A stretch of 64,000 nt of DNA from Raffaelea ambrosiae (lineage: Eukaryota > Ascomycota > Sordariomycetes > Ophiostomatales > Ophiostomataceae): assembly GCA_002778195.1 (NCBI GenBank), contig PCDI01000002.1, forward strand, positions 1,571,628 to 1,635,627, in the 5' to 3' direction. The notes under the pieces were generated by a model. The model searched no databases. It worked only from the letters and a program-made list of their open reading frames with translations, and was not told the origin of the DNA. Position 1 is the first letter of the stretch; the number at the start of each line of letters is the position of its first letter. Position numbers and translations under genes: made by a program. Below are positions 53,717 through 64,000 of the stretch, piece after piece.

Positions 53717-55560
53717 CTAATCGTTGGTGCTGACGTAGCTCCAGATGCGCTTCGCCATGGACTGGGCATAGTAGCGGTCCAGAAAGGCCTCCTGCTCCAT
53801 GGTCAGCGGCTGGTGGCCGGTGACGAGGTCGATCTCGGAAGCGCGGCGGAACGTGGTGCGGAAGACGAGCTTGTACCCGACAAAGGCCACCAGCACAATG
53901 GGCACGCCCAGGTACGTCTCGAAAAAGTCGTACGCGTTGGGCGGCGTGCCGCCCACGGGGTACAGCGCCTCGGCAAAGAGGCCGACCAGGACGAGGAGCG
54001 CCACGACGCCGAGGAAGACGGGGCCGGCCGGCCACAGCGCCGCGCGGTACGTGTACTTGCCCGACAGGATGCCCGACTGCTGCGCGCGGACGGCGGCGTG
54101 GAAGCGCAGCGAGCAGAGCGCGGCGACGATCCAGGCGACCATGAAGATGGTCGACGAGATGGACGAGAACCAGCTGAAGACGACGGCGCCCTCGTTGCTG
54201 CAGTTGATGTAGGTGAAGGTGATGGTGAAGAGCGACGTGACCAGTAGCGCCCACGTCGGGCGGCCCTTGCTGTCAATGTTGGCCAGGCGCCGCGGGCGCG
54301 GCAGCAGGCCGGACGCGGCCATGTGGCGCAGCACGCGCGAGGCAATGTACAGCGGCTCGAGGCCGCCGGTGGCGGCGATGACCAGGAAGGCGGCGTTGAG
54401 AAAGTCGGGCAGGCCGCGGACGATGCCGGCGTCCTCGAGGGCGAGCACGAGCGGCGAGGCGCCGGTGCCGGAGCCGCCGAGCAGGCGCGCGTCGTCCTCC
54501 GGCACGAGCAGGGTGATGAAGATGACAATGAGCATAAAGAAGAAGAAGAGGCGGATGCTGACGCTCTTGACCGCCCGGGGCATGCTGTAGCGCGGGTTCT
54601 GGGCCTCGCCGCCCATGATGCCGACGTACAGCTGCTCGCCGACGCCCCAGATGGCGTAGATGGCGCACATGCTGGTGCCCTGGGAGGGAGCGGTTAGACA
54701 CAAAGCAGAAACAGCATGGACAAAAAAATGAACACACCTTGACGTTGTTGAGAAAGGCTGGCAGGTCGCGCCAGTATTGGCCGTTGTGGACGCTGCCTTG
54801 GGGGCCGCCGCCGGCGATCATGACGCAGCTGGCCACGATGAAGACGAGCATCATGACGACCTTGAGGATGGAGACGGCGTACTGGACCTCGGCAAAGACG
54901 CGGTTGGGACAGGCATGGATGCCGAAGGTGATGACGAGAATGATGGTCACTACGTTGTTAGGTTGTTTTCTTTTTCTCTTTGTTCTTTTTCATGTTTTCT
55001 TCCTTTCTTTCTTTTTTTCTTTCTTTCTTCTTTTCCCCTTCTTCTTCTTCCTCTTCTTCTCACTTACTCCAGGCGGCTACGGGAACCGCACTCGACCAGT
55101 ACTGCACCACAATGTTAAAGGCGGCGCCCTCGGACGCCAGCACCGTCGTCCAGGCCAGCCACTCGCCCACGCCGAGCGCAAACGCCAGGGCCGGGTCGAC
55201 AAAGCGGTCCGCATAGTCGATCAGGCTGCCCGACACGGGGAACGCAATCGTCATCTCGGTCAGCGTCTGCAGCACCGCGGCCACCATGAGCATGACCACC
55301 GTGTAGCCGATGATCATGTTGCCCGGCCCGCCGTTGTGCAGGGCTTTCCCCGTGGAGATGAACAGGCCGCTGCCAATGTTGCTGCCCAGGACCACAATGA
55401 CAATGTGCCGCGCCAGGAACGACCGCCGGTACTGGCCCCGGCCGCCGCCGCCGCCGCCGTGGTTCTCGAGGTCGACGGCCACGCCGTCGATCTGGCCGTC
55501 CTTGGCGCTGACGGCGTCGTGGGCCGGGCCAGCAAACTCTTTGGACTCTTTGGCCTCCAT
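53717..55560 (-). CDS. amino-acid permease (APC superfamily, fungal type)
   Basis: Predicted 555 residues from three exons: 55068-55560, 54738-54949 and 53717-54679, phases 1 and 0. It has a hydrophilic N-terminus with a Gly run, then the hallmark first helix FLARHIVIVVLGSNIGSGLFISTG split as IVVLGSNIGSGLFIS, and about 12 membrane segments. YAIWGVGEQLYVGIMGGEAQNPRYSMPRAV, read in parts, gives the GEAxNPR motif (GGEAQNPRYSMPRAV) characteristic of fungal amino-acid permeases. It ends in a cytosolic tail SMAKRIWSYVSTND. It would import amino acids at the plasma membrane. It lies downstream of the flavin monooxygenase on the same strand (about 360 bp apart) and converges on the ketopantoate-reductase-like gene (146 bp). 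Intron 1 is a long pyrimidine tract. Confidence 0.92.
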
Positions 55561-55922
55561 GACGAGCGTTGTGGTGCAAACAAGACGAAATTGAAAAAAG
55601 AACAATAATAATAATAAAATAAAAAATAAATAAAAAATAAAAAGAAACTCAGACTGAGCTCGCACAACGATCGACCTCCGTCTTGGCCGGATCTTGGTCC
55701 CCGGTTTGGTCGACTGTCCATTAAGTAAAGCAGCGACCACGAGCGTCGTCTAGCACAGGCCCACCGCCCCCCCTGTCCTGTCTATCGGGGCAGATGGCTG
55801 GTCGTGTCAGACATCCGTCCCGCGTCGACAAAAGGGCAGGTTACTTCGACCTTATCAGATACCACTCGGCGCCAGTCGTCTTCCATGTGGATCCCCCGCG
55901 TGGCTACCACCTCTGGCGGGTC
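55561..55922. promoter_or_regulatory. promoter region of the amino-acid permease
   Basis: This 362-bp stretch lies between the permease ATG and the stop of the flavin monooxygenase. A striking A/T-only tract (about 55598-55645, AATAAT and AAATAAATA units) lies about 40-85 nt upstream of the permease start and may act as a nucleosome-free promoter element. Confidence 0.5.
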
Positions 55923-57737
55923 TCACTCCAGCTTCGTGTCCTGGGTCGGGAATGTCGCCCGCACCCGCTCGTTGATCCGGATGATCTCGTCCCGCGCCCC
56001 CGGCCACGTCTTGCGCTTCCCCGTCTCAAAGTACCGGTACATGTGCGCCGTCTCCACGCCGTCGTTCATCAGCTTGTACAGCCGCCGGTCCCGCAGCCAA
56101 AACGCCCACCCCTTCCATCCCCAGCCCAGATGCTCCATCCCCGTGCCCGCCGCCCGGTGCAGCCACTCCTGCCACGCGTGCTGCTGCACGCAGCTCGTGT
56201 CCACGGTGGGGTCGCGCCGCCAGCGCGCCGCCACCCACGCCTGGTGCGCGTCCACGTGCTGCTCCATGGCGGCCCGCGACGGCACGTCCGGCGCGACCCC
56301 CCGCCACACGTTGCTGACGGCCATGGCGAGCACGTCGGCAAAGGAAAAGCCGTTGCTCTTGCCAAAGGCGCTGTAGCACAGCAGCACGCACGAGTCGGCG
56401 TAGGCCGGTGGGAAGAGGTTCTGGTAGAGACGGTAGAGGGGCGGGAGGCCGTCGGCGCCCGGGTGGCTGCTGGGATCGCGGGGGGTGGTCGTCGTCGCCG
56501 GCCGGCTCGTCTCGACAAACGGCGCCAGGGACCAGTCCGCCCGGTAGCCGGTGCAGTAGAGGACGGCATCGATGTCGTCCAGGACGGTGCCGTCGGCCAG
56601 CTCGACGGACCGGGGCCCGCCGTAGCGCCGGAGGCCGTGCACCGTCTGCACGGCGCCCGACACCAGATGGGGGTAGACAAACTCCCAGGAGCCGGGCAGG
56701 GTGGTGGTGACGGACGGAAAGGGGGCGATGCGCCAGGCCGGATCCAGCGGTTCCGGGAACGTGCGCCGGCCGGCCCAGCCCACCGCGAGGTCGACCACGG
56801 CCCGGTGGAGCCGGGGCGCCCAGCGCTGGAAAAAGTGGCTGATCCGGCGGCGGCGCCAGGTGATCATGAGATCGACGGGCGTGCCGTTCTTGTAGCGCAT
56901 AAAGGGCACGGCGCCGCGGCGGTGGGACAGGTAGACCTTGCCGGCCACGGGCACGATGTCGGGGACGATGTCGCCGGCGCTGCTGGTCAGGCCGACGACG
57001 ACGACGTTTTTCCCGCGGAACGGCTCGGGGCTGCGGTACTGCTGGGCGTGCAGGATGGTGCCGGCAAAGCTGTCCTCGCCGCCAAAGACGGGGATGTTGG
57101 CCTGGGTCTGGTAGCCGTGGCAGAAGACGACCTTGTCAAAGGCCAGGGTCTCGGTGTGTCCTCCCGGCCTCTCGACATCCAGGAGCCATCCGGTGTCGCG
57201 GGCATTGCGCCGGACAAGCGTCACGGTCACCCCAAAGACAATGTCCTTGAGCAGGTCAAAGTGGGTGGCGTAGCCTTGCAAAAACTCTTGGAACTGCTGC
57301 TGGTTCATAAACGTCGGGTATTCTGCGAGAAGAGAGAGGTTAGAAACGGTGTCCAGGAAACGCAAGGGGCCCAAGTACAAAGAGCATGGGAACGTACTGT
57401 CAGGGATGGGATAGTCGCTGAAGCCGCACGTGAACTTGCTGATGTTGGCAATGGTGCGTGGCAGAGCAACGGTGTAGTCCTCATTGCGCGAGTAGGCCCA
57501 GAGACCACCGACCTGCTCGCGACGCTCCAGGACGGTGACGGCGAAGCCATCCTCGCGGAGCTGCTTGAGCATGGAGAGCCCAGACGGGCCTGGGCGAGGT
57601 CAGCAGACGAAGCGGCCAAACCGTGACAGGAACGCACATCCCACAGCTCCGACTCTCGACGTGCAACGATCGACGTGCAAAACTGTCCACTTACCAGCGC
57701 CAATGACGGCCACTTTGTTCTTTTCCATGGTTGCCAT
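55923..57737 (-). CDS. flavin-containing monooxygenase-like FAD/NADPH enzyme
   Basis: Predicted 544 residues from three exons: 57695-57737, 57398-57589 and 55923-57322, all phase 1. The FAD motif VAVIGAGPSGLSMLKQL spans intron 1. Then come QVGGLWAYSRNEDYTVAL and, after intron 2, DYPIPDKYPTFMNQQQFQEFL, a normal FMO segment. The FMO signature appears as FAGTILHAQQYRSPEPFRGK, followed by the second dinucleotide site VVVVGLTSSAGDI, which is degenerate (GLTSSA for GxGxxA). AVLYCTGYRADW is the usual late motif. Such enzymes N- or S-oxygenate amines, amino acids or thioethers using NADPH and oxygen; relatives make oximes or N-hydroxy compounds. Neighbours are an amino-acid permease, two regulators and a nitrilase. 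Two in-frame ATGs lie nine bases apart (57737, 57728). Confidence 0.9.
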
Positions 57738-58244
57738 TGCCGATGCGTGGCCGGTGTCCCTGACGATGGATCACGATGGAAAGACAAACAAACGAGTCCT
57801 GGGCCAAGGCCGAAACAGGGCGCGTATTAAAATGGTGAGCGTGTCAGCGGCGGTGTAAGCTTACGTCACGCTGTGCTTTCGACCAAGCCGTGGGCCCATG
57901 GCACCCAGCGTCTCTGCCCGTGACGACCGACGTAAGCATGGTCGTACCCTGGCACCGATGACCTGGGCGGGTGCGGACCCTTGGTCTCCGGCGGCCTCGC
58001 GTTCGCATCTCGGGTTCCGCTCTACGGGACAGGCAAGAGCACTGTCCGAGGACGCCACGTTGGATGCACACAGGAGCGTTGGCGGGACGGGCCCGATACA
58101 GCCGAATACGGACCGACTGGCTGTATAGAAAATCAAAACAGGCGAGACCTACAGGGTGACGCAGCATGTACTCTAGTTACTAGGCCTCCGCACCGGCGTG
58201 CATACGGAGGAACCTTGGTCCGTGGCGCATGCGGCCCGGCGTCT
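57738..58244. other. intergenic region upstream of the flavin monooxygenase
   Basis: This 507-bp stretch carries the monooxygenase promoter and the 3' flank of the minus-strand regulator. No TATA box, gene or repeat is obvious. Confidence 0.5.
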
Positions 58245-59718
58245 CTACGTCAAGATCAGCGTCAGGTCCTGCTCCCGCACAATGTCCACCCACGAGGCCT
58301 GCGGCAGCCCGCCGTCCATCCGCCGCCACGTCTCGCGCACGACCTGCTCGGCCGGCCCCAGATTGCGGCCCCCGTACCGCCGGGCTTGGTCCGCCCAGTG
58401 GCACAGCGTCGCCCGCGTCCCCGGCGCCGTGCACTCGGCCGCCGCCATGAACCACGGCCACAGCAGGGCCGGCATGCCCATCCCGCTGGCCGCCTTGACG
58501 CACTCCTGCTGCTGGAGATAGTCGGCCGTGCGGTCGATGTAGGGCTGCACCAGCATGCGGTGCACGCCCCGCACGCGCCGGAAAAACGTCACCACCAGGG
58601 CGTGGTAGACGGCGTGGGCGAGGCACGTCGTGATGCGCGGGTCGACCCAGGGGCCGTCGACGGCCCCGACGACGGGATGACCGTCGGCCGGATCCAGGCG
58701 CCAGCGGCAGATCTGGTCTTCGACCTGCGCGCAGGCCGCCTGGAAGCGGTCGTCGGACGCGCGGTCCCGACCGTCGCGCATCGCGGCGAGCGCGTCCACC
58801 CGGGCCACCAGACGAAGCAGGCTCCGGGGTATGCCGTACAGTCTCCAAAACGAGGCGTCCTCGTCGTGGCCGTCGGACGGACGCTCTGTGCTCGGGGGCG
58901 CAGGCGCCAGCAGCCGCGGAGGGGGCCGCATGGCAGCGTCGACGGGCCACGCGTCGTCGCCGGGTGTGCCCCCCGGGATGGGCCGCCGGAACACCTGCGT
59001 GCTGCGCAGGATGGTCCGCACATAGGCATGCATGCGGCGCAGCACCAGGGCCACGCCCGACGGCCGATGGGCGGCTGCACGGCTCCGCTGCAGGCCGTCG
59101 TGGGCCCGGATCACCATGCTGGCTTGGTCCAGGTAGTGCTGGGCGCCTTGCATCACGCCGCTCGTCACCTGGCACCCGTCAGCCCGCGGTCCCCTGGACA
59201 CACACCATACGAAAAGGGCGGGGGGTGGGAGATGCACATACACTGATGGTGATCATGCTCAGAAGACCCATGAGCAGGTCCTCCCTCTCCTGGTTGTCGT
59301 GCTCGTGGAGGCGCTGCATGCATGCGCCCATGTGCGCAGCGGCCTGGGACCGCAGCAGCCGCCCTCGCTGCAGCCACAGATCCGCTGGACTCGCCGGCCA
59401 GGCGGGGTCGTCGTCGGCTGGGCCCGGGATGCGCGAGCTCGCGTGGTTGGAGGCAATGGAGAGCAGGGCGTAGAACAGGCCCGTGCTGGCCTGGCTGGCC
59501 CGGCCAAAGACGAGCAGCTCGGTCATGGTCTGGGTGGCCCGGGGCAGATAGAGCATCTTCCACGGCGAAGCCGGGTTGGGCAGGTGGCTCATGTAGTCCA
59601 GGACGTGGGCACGGTAGTAGTCCAGCAGAAACGGGGCATTCGCGGGCACCAGCGACAGGCCGAGCAGGCGAGGCTGCCCCGCGAGCGGAAACGCACAAGG
59701 GGAGATGGAGACGATGGT

Positions 59719-59749
<31 letters not shown>

Positions 59750-60450
59750 GGTGCACGACCAGGGCTCGCGTGGCTTGCCAGCGGGCCCGGATCCGTATCG
59801 GGCGGGCAGAAGAACGCCTCGGTCACGTCGAACATGTCGCCGGCTCCATTCCGGCTCTCGGATGCGGGAGACGGCTCCTCTGTCTCCATCACCGGCGGGG
59901 CATCCAACGTGAACACGCTGAACGGTCCGATGGCCTTGTCCACACAGCTTCTCCGCTCGTCGGCGTCGCCCTCCGGACCGGAGAGGTCGTCCAGGATCGC
60001 CAGCACGCTGCGTTTCCGACGCGAAGAGGCGGCGACGACGCGCGCCACCTCCAGGGTCATGGCCAGCCGCTCTTCCTCTGCAGGCGAGGTCAGCATACGG
60101 ACGGAAGCCATAGTCGTGGAGACCTACACAGTACCCGTATACAAGGGCCGTCGAGAGGTGGTGGCCTCTGTGGCGTCTTGGTCCGACCGCCGGGTGGCTT
60201 TGGAGGCCCCTTGACGGCCTGGATGGCCTCGACGGCTTGGCCGCCCCGGACGCCGCGGGGACGCAAAGTCGAGGGCGTCCAGGTGAAACCAGACCAGCTT
60301 CACGTCGTAGCCTTGGCAGGCGATGCCCAGCCCCGCGCACCGACGACACAGAGGCCTCGTCTCGTCGCATTTGACGCGCCTTTCCCGGCAGGTATAGCAT
60401 CCGGTGAGGACCCGGTCGCGGATCCGCCGACTCCTTCCCGGCTGGCTCAT
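58245..60450 (-). CDS. Zn(II)2Cys6 transcription factor 1 of the right cluster (moc3/ARCA-like)
   Basis: Predicted about 691 residues from three exons: about 60135-60450, 59242-60077 and 58245-59168. The zinc cluster is complete in exon 1: Cys18, Cys21, Cys28, Cys35, Cys38 and Cys45, followed by QGYDVKLVWF, a signature of the moc3/ARCA-like subgroup. Exon 2 contains LPNPASPWKMLYLPRATQTM and LLSIASNHASS-type helices of the Fungal_trans_2 domain, and exon 3 continues it (SGVMQGAQHYLDQASMVIRA, then PWFMAAAECTAPGTRATL). The junction 2-3 (GTATGT...GCCAG with GCTGAC) is firm. Junction 1-2 is less certain: the frame-keeping donor is GTACTG at 60134, while the stronger GTAGGT a few bases on would shift frame. 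It is divergent from a second regulator of the same type and lies upstream of the monooxygenase, so it is a candidate pathway regulator. Confidence 0.83.
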
Positions 60451-60945
60451 TGTTTAGAGTGGCCGGCGGATGTCTGAAACTAGGCGATGAGAGAGGTCTA
60501 CGGGATTTGTCAAGGAATGGCCCGCTGTAAACAAGTGATGATAAGGGGTGTTGGATTGGCAGATAGGGTTTTCCAGCGCGGTCCTTTCATCAAACAGCCA
60601 TCCACCCCAGACCAAGCCACACATGCACGCAGCTTCAGAATCGTGGTGGTGTGTCTCCAGGCCGACAACCCCCAGACTCTGGCTACGCCACTGCCACATG
60701 GCTGTGCCTGTCAGCATGGCACTGTACACTGGGGCCGCCCGGACAGGGTCCGTCGGATCGGTGTGCTATGGGTTCGTAGATAAGGAACCAAAAGCTGCGA
60801 GCCGTGCCCTTTGTGGGTTGCAGCGCACTGTGTCTTGTAAGATTAGGAGCCCACGTGATCCAAACGTGGAAGAAGAGGCAAGACCGTCATCACCGAGTCT
60901 CCGAGTCTCCGACGCGTCCGAATGCCATGCGTCACGGCTGCTGCC
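60451..60945. promoter_or_regulatory. divergent promoter between two Zn2Cys6 regulators
   Basis: This 495-bp stretch separates the ATGs of the two divergent regulators. If both act on the cluster, mutual or auto-regulation through this stretch is possible; no palindromic CGG site pair is evident to me. No gene is seen. Confidence 0.45.
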
Positions 60946-62924
60946 ATGCCCAGGATGAAGACACGACGAAGCTGCTGGACGTGCAAGCGTAAGTCGGACG
61001 GTCACCGATCCTCGCGGACGGGAACGCTGTTTTCCGTCGTGTCCCCCCCCCATACCGTCCCCGAGAGATGCAAGTGACCACCACGAGGGCCCCCCCAAGC
61101 TGACTCCCTGTCCAGAACGCAAGATCGGATGTGACCGCACGATGCCCGCCTGCGACAACTGCGCGCGGACGGGCCGGACATGTGCGGGCTACGGTGTGCG
61201 CCTGATCTGGCCCGACCAGACCGACGGCCGCCGGAAAGCGCTGTATCGGCCGGCCGATCCGGATCCAAACGCAGAGGCAGACGCCGACGCCGCCGACGCC
61301 GAGGATGCGGCGCCGCCGCCGGTGGCCGCCGACTACGGCACGCGCTTTCTCAATGTGACGTGGGACGACATGCAGCTCGGCCGGCAGGACGGCGCGGTGC
61401 GCCGGAGCCGCCTCCGCGCCGCCCTCCACGCCGACATGGGTCCGCCGTCCCGGCGTCTCCTCGCGATGCCGGCTCGCCGGGGCGACCACGCGCTGCTGCG
61501 CTACTGTAGGCCCAGCCCACCATGTACCGCATCCGAGCCATCTTTGCTGACCGCCCGACAGACGAGCAAACGGTCTCCCGCATGATCTCCACCGTGGACG
61601 CGCGCAACGGCTTCCGCGAGGCCCTGCTGCCGATGGCGCTCGCGCCGCCGTCGGCGGGACCGGACGCGGCGGCCGGCGGCGCCCTGCTGCAGGCGATCCT
61701 CGCCGTGGCCGCCTACCACGCCGTCGGGGCGCAGGCGGCGCTGCCCTACAAGACGGCGTCGCTCGGCCTGCTGCGGGCGTCCCTGGGCACGGCGGACACG
61801 GCCGGCACGGCGGACACCGTCAACGCGCAGCTGGCGACGTCGCTGATGCTCTGCGTGTACAGCGTCTTTGACGCGTCCGAGCGCCACTGGCACCAGCACA
61901 TGGACGGCGCGCGCGGGCTCGTGGGCCGGGCGGCCCGTCTGCGCGGCGGCACCCTCGACTACGACTTTCTGTCCACCTGGTTCCTGTACCACGAGGTCCT
62001 GCGGGACTTTAGCCAGCCGCAGCGCCGCGGCGTCGAGAGCGTGCAGTCGCTGCGGCTGCTGCGGGGGGGGAGTTTGGATAGGACGACGGTGGGTAGTTGT
62101 GTCTGTCTGTTTGTTGTTTGTTTGCTTGTTTGTTTGTTTGTTTGTTTTGTTTGTTTGTTTGTTTGTTATTCTTTTTCTTTCTTTTTCTTTCTTTTTCTTT
62201 CTTTTCCTGTTTTCGTTCTTTTCTTGACCTTTTCAGCTTGTTTTATGGCTCCTTTATGTCTTTTCTTTTCTTTTCTTCTTTTTTTCTTTTCTTTCTCTAA
62301 TGTTTTCCCCCACAGATCGTCGGCTCTCTCGGCTGCTCCGTCGAGCTCATGGAAATCATCCACAGCATCAACCAGCTGCGACACGAAGCACAGCCGCGGA
62401 CAGCAACATCCAAGGTGCCCCCCCCAGCCAATCGCCCCAGCCCCAGCCCCGCCGCGTCCACCGTCCAGACACGCCTCGTCCACCTCGTCCAGCGCCTCAG
62501 CCCCGCCGACGACGCCCACCACACGCCCCGCCAAAAGGCCACCATCCTCACCACCGCCGAGCTCTACCGCGCCGCCGCCGTGCTCTACCTCCAGCGCGCC
62601 TGTCCGGCGCTGCAGCGTCCCGGCGTCCTCGCCGCCTACCTCGCCCTCGCGCTGGACCTGCTCGGCCGGCTGGCCGTCTGCACCAGCCCCTGGCCCGTCG
62701 TGGTCGTCGCCTGCGAGGCCACCTCGGACGAGCAGCGCCTGGCCATCCTGCGCACGCTGGACCGCATGGACGAGACGCGCCAGATTGGCAACCTGCGGGT
62801 GCTGCGGAACATGGTCCACGTCTTCTGGAAGCAGCAGGACCTGCACGCCGACACGGGCCAGCCGGTGGCCATCCAGTGGTGGAACACGACCTGCTTCGAC
62901 ACGGACACGGCGTGGTTTATATAG
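60946..62924 (+). CDS. Zn(II)2Cys6 transcription factor 2 of the right cluster (moc3/ARCA-like)
   Basis: Predicted 522 residues from four exons: 60946-60988, 61116-61505, 61562-62088 and 62316-62924, phases 1, 1 and 0. The zinc cluster is formed across intron 1: Cys10, Cys13, Cys20, Cys27, Cys30 and Cys37, followed by AGYGVRLIWP, which parallels QGYDVKLVWF in the divergent neighbour, so the two are subgroup relatives. Downstream Fungal_trans_2 blocks include YYEQTVSRMISTVDARNGF, LLQAILAVAAYHAV, TSLMLCVYSVFDASERHW and LGCSVELMEIIHSINQL. Introns 1 and 2 have GCTGAC branch sites. Intron 3 (227 nt) is an expanded TTTG/TTTC tract. An in-frame ATG at 60922 would add eight residues. It converges with the nitrilase (143 bp between stops). 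Confidence 0.87.
62089..62315. repeat. TTTG/TTTC tetranucleotide tract inside regulator 2 intron 3
   Basis: From about 62104 the intron consists of TTTG repeats (about a dozen, slightly interrupted), then TTTTTC and TTTC repeats, up to the acceptor CCCCCACAG. This makes the intron two to four times longer than the others in the gene. Confidence 0.9.
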
Positions 62925-63067
62925 GGATGAGCCGACACCCAGACGGAGGCTATATACTGTGGACTGTGGTCTGGGTCTGGGTCTGGGTCTGCCTGCGGAA
63001 ACCATTCCATTCATGCATCTATTCTATTATCGACGTGCTACCATTCTTGCCCCGCCACGGCGGTCCC

Positions 63068-64000
63068 CTACTTCCTATACGTCACATGCTTGGCCGCCGT
63101 CGGGTTCACCAGCAGACTCAGCAGGTCCGGCCGCGCATAGTGGCCCACGACGTCGATGAAGGCCTTGGGATAGTCAATGTCGCGCAGGTCCACGTCGGCG
63201 GTCAGGAGGGCCTCGACGCCGGCGTCGACGGGCGCGCACAGCGGCTTCCCGTCCGGCCCAAAGATCATGGAGAAGCCGCCGCCGGGGGTGGTGGTGACGG
63301 GGTTGCCGGCGAGGTTGTTCTTGGCCAGATTCTCGGCGGTCAGGATCTGCGAGGCCACCAGCACAAAGGCCTGGCCCTCGATGGCCAGGAACTGGCTGGC
63401 GCGGTAGCTGGCCTCGCCGGTCTCGTGGTAGAGCCAGCCGGGCACCTGGGCGGGCATGGCAAACTCGGCGGGCCAGCTGGCCACGTGGATCTGCACGCCC
63501 TGGCTGTACTCGTAGTAGCGCAGCAGCGGCTGCAGGTGCTCCCAGCAGTTGAGCGCGCCGATGCGGCCAAAGGGCGAGGCCACGACGCACGTCAGCGACT
63601 CGGCCTGGCCGTCGCCCCAGATGGTGCGCTCCACGTGCGTCGGCTTGATCTTGCGCCGGTGGTGCACCACCGCGCCCGCCGGGTCGATGAACGACTGCGC
63701 CATGTACAGGCTGGCCCCGTCGCGCTCGCTGTAGCCGAGCACCACAAACATGCCCGCCGCGCGCACCGCCGCGCAGATGCGCGCCATCTCGGGCGAGTCG
63801 CGCGCCATCGAGTTGGCCATGTAGTCGTGGATGACGTGTGCGTTGTCGACGACGCTGGCCGTCCACATGCTCCTGGGCAGGCCGTGGGGACTGGGTCAGC
63901 GGCGCGTCCTGGGTGGATCTGGATCGGGGCTTTGTTTCTCTCTTCCCACGTTGGGACCTACCATGGATACCCCGGGATCCATACCTCGGGGAAGCCCAGC
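63068..64000 (-). CDS. nitrilase (carbon-nitrogen hydrolase), 5' end cut by window edge
   Basis: Two exons are visible: 63068-63872 and the 3' part of an upstream exon, 63962-64000, which continues beyond the window. They join in phase 2 (intron 63873-63961, GTAGGT...GCCCAG) to give GFPEVWIPGYPWSMW. The catalytic triad of nitrilases is present: Glu in FPEVWIPGYP, Lys in HHRRKIKPTHVERTIWG, and Cys in GALNCWEHLQPLL. The visible 281 or so residues hold the whole core except the N-terminal strand. GALNCWEH is typical of aliphatic nitrilase/cyanide-hydratase-like enzymes, which turn nitriles into acids plus ammonia, or amides. The C-terminus ends in HVTYRK. The gene converges on regulator 2. Placement beside a monooxygenase and amino-acid permease suggests release of nitrogen from a nitrile, but the substrate is unknown. 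Confidence 0.93.

Noticed and set aside
55794..57626. 610-codon open frame on the plus strand opposite the flavin monooxygenase
   Set aside because: It mirrors the codon bias of the real minus-strand gene, and its translation has no recognisable motif.

Overview
The window is a stretch of a filamentous ascomycete (Pezizomycotina) chromosome. Evidence: protein-coding genes are cut by short introns (about 54-230 nt) with GTRNGT donors and CTGAC-like branch sites; four genes encode Zn(II)2Cys6 regulators; an RfeF-like protein, a CVNH-type secreted protein, a fructosyl-amine-oxidase-type flavoenzyme and fungal-type MFS and APC carriers are present. I could not place it below class level from sequence alone. 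Coding exons are GC-rich, and they sit in long gene-poor intergenic DNA full of minisatellites, G/C homopolymers and short recurrent motifs. I found no rRNA, tRNA, transposase, reverse transcriptase or LTR.

Layout. 1-9.6 kb: no convincing gene, several minisatellites. 9.6-11.3 kb: rfeF-like gene (minus). 14.1-17.3 kb: DNA polymerase eta (minus) with duplicated UBZ fingers and a minisatellite inside its only intron. 17.7-26.8 kb: a compact putative sugar/polyol catabolic cluster of Gfo/Idh/MocA dehydrogenase 1 (minus), a sugar transporter (plus, divergent from it), Gfo/Idh/MocA dehydrogenase 2 (plus) and a Zn2Cys6 regulator (minus). 27.6-28.8 kb: ankyrin gene with an apparent frameshift. 29.5-30.1 kb: small secreted CVNH-like protein behind a TATA box. 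33.1-35.2 kb: DHA1-type MFS exporter. 36.1-38 kb: two small F-box-like genes, one degenerate; a third member lies at 49.3-50.0 kb. 40.5-41.5 kb: a short Zn2Cys6 protein. 41.5-49.3 kb: gene-poor, with an N gap inside a tandem repeat.

50.5-64 kb: a second dense cluster of fructosyl-amine-oxidase-like flavoenzyme (minus), ketopantoate-reductase-like enzyme (plus), amino-acid permease (minus), flavin monooxygenase (minus), two divergent moc3/ARCA-like Zn2Cys6 regulators, and a nitrilase cut by the right edge (minus). The set suggests uptake and breakdown of an amine-, amino-acid- or nitrile-type nitrogen source, but the substrate is not shown by the sequence.

The items I consider most worth following up are: (1) the three-member F-box-like family with a conserved first intron and a C-terminal Cys-rich motif; (2) tandem repeats sitting inside introns of several unrelated genes; (3) two 9-bp minisatellites 8 kb apart that share nearly the same unit on opposite strands; (4) a 9-mer, TACATAGTA, found ten times and only in non-coding DNA; and (5) the two catabolic clusters with their own regulators. 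Exon coordinates were derived by hand from splice signals and frame continuity and were not checked against transcripts.
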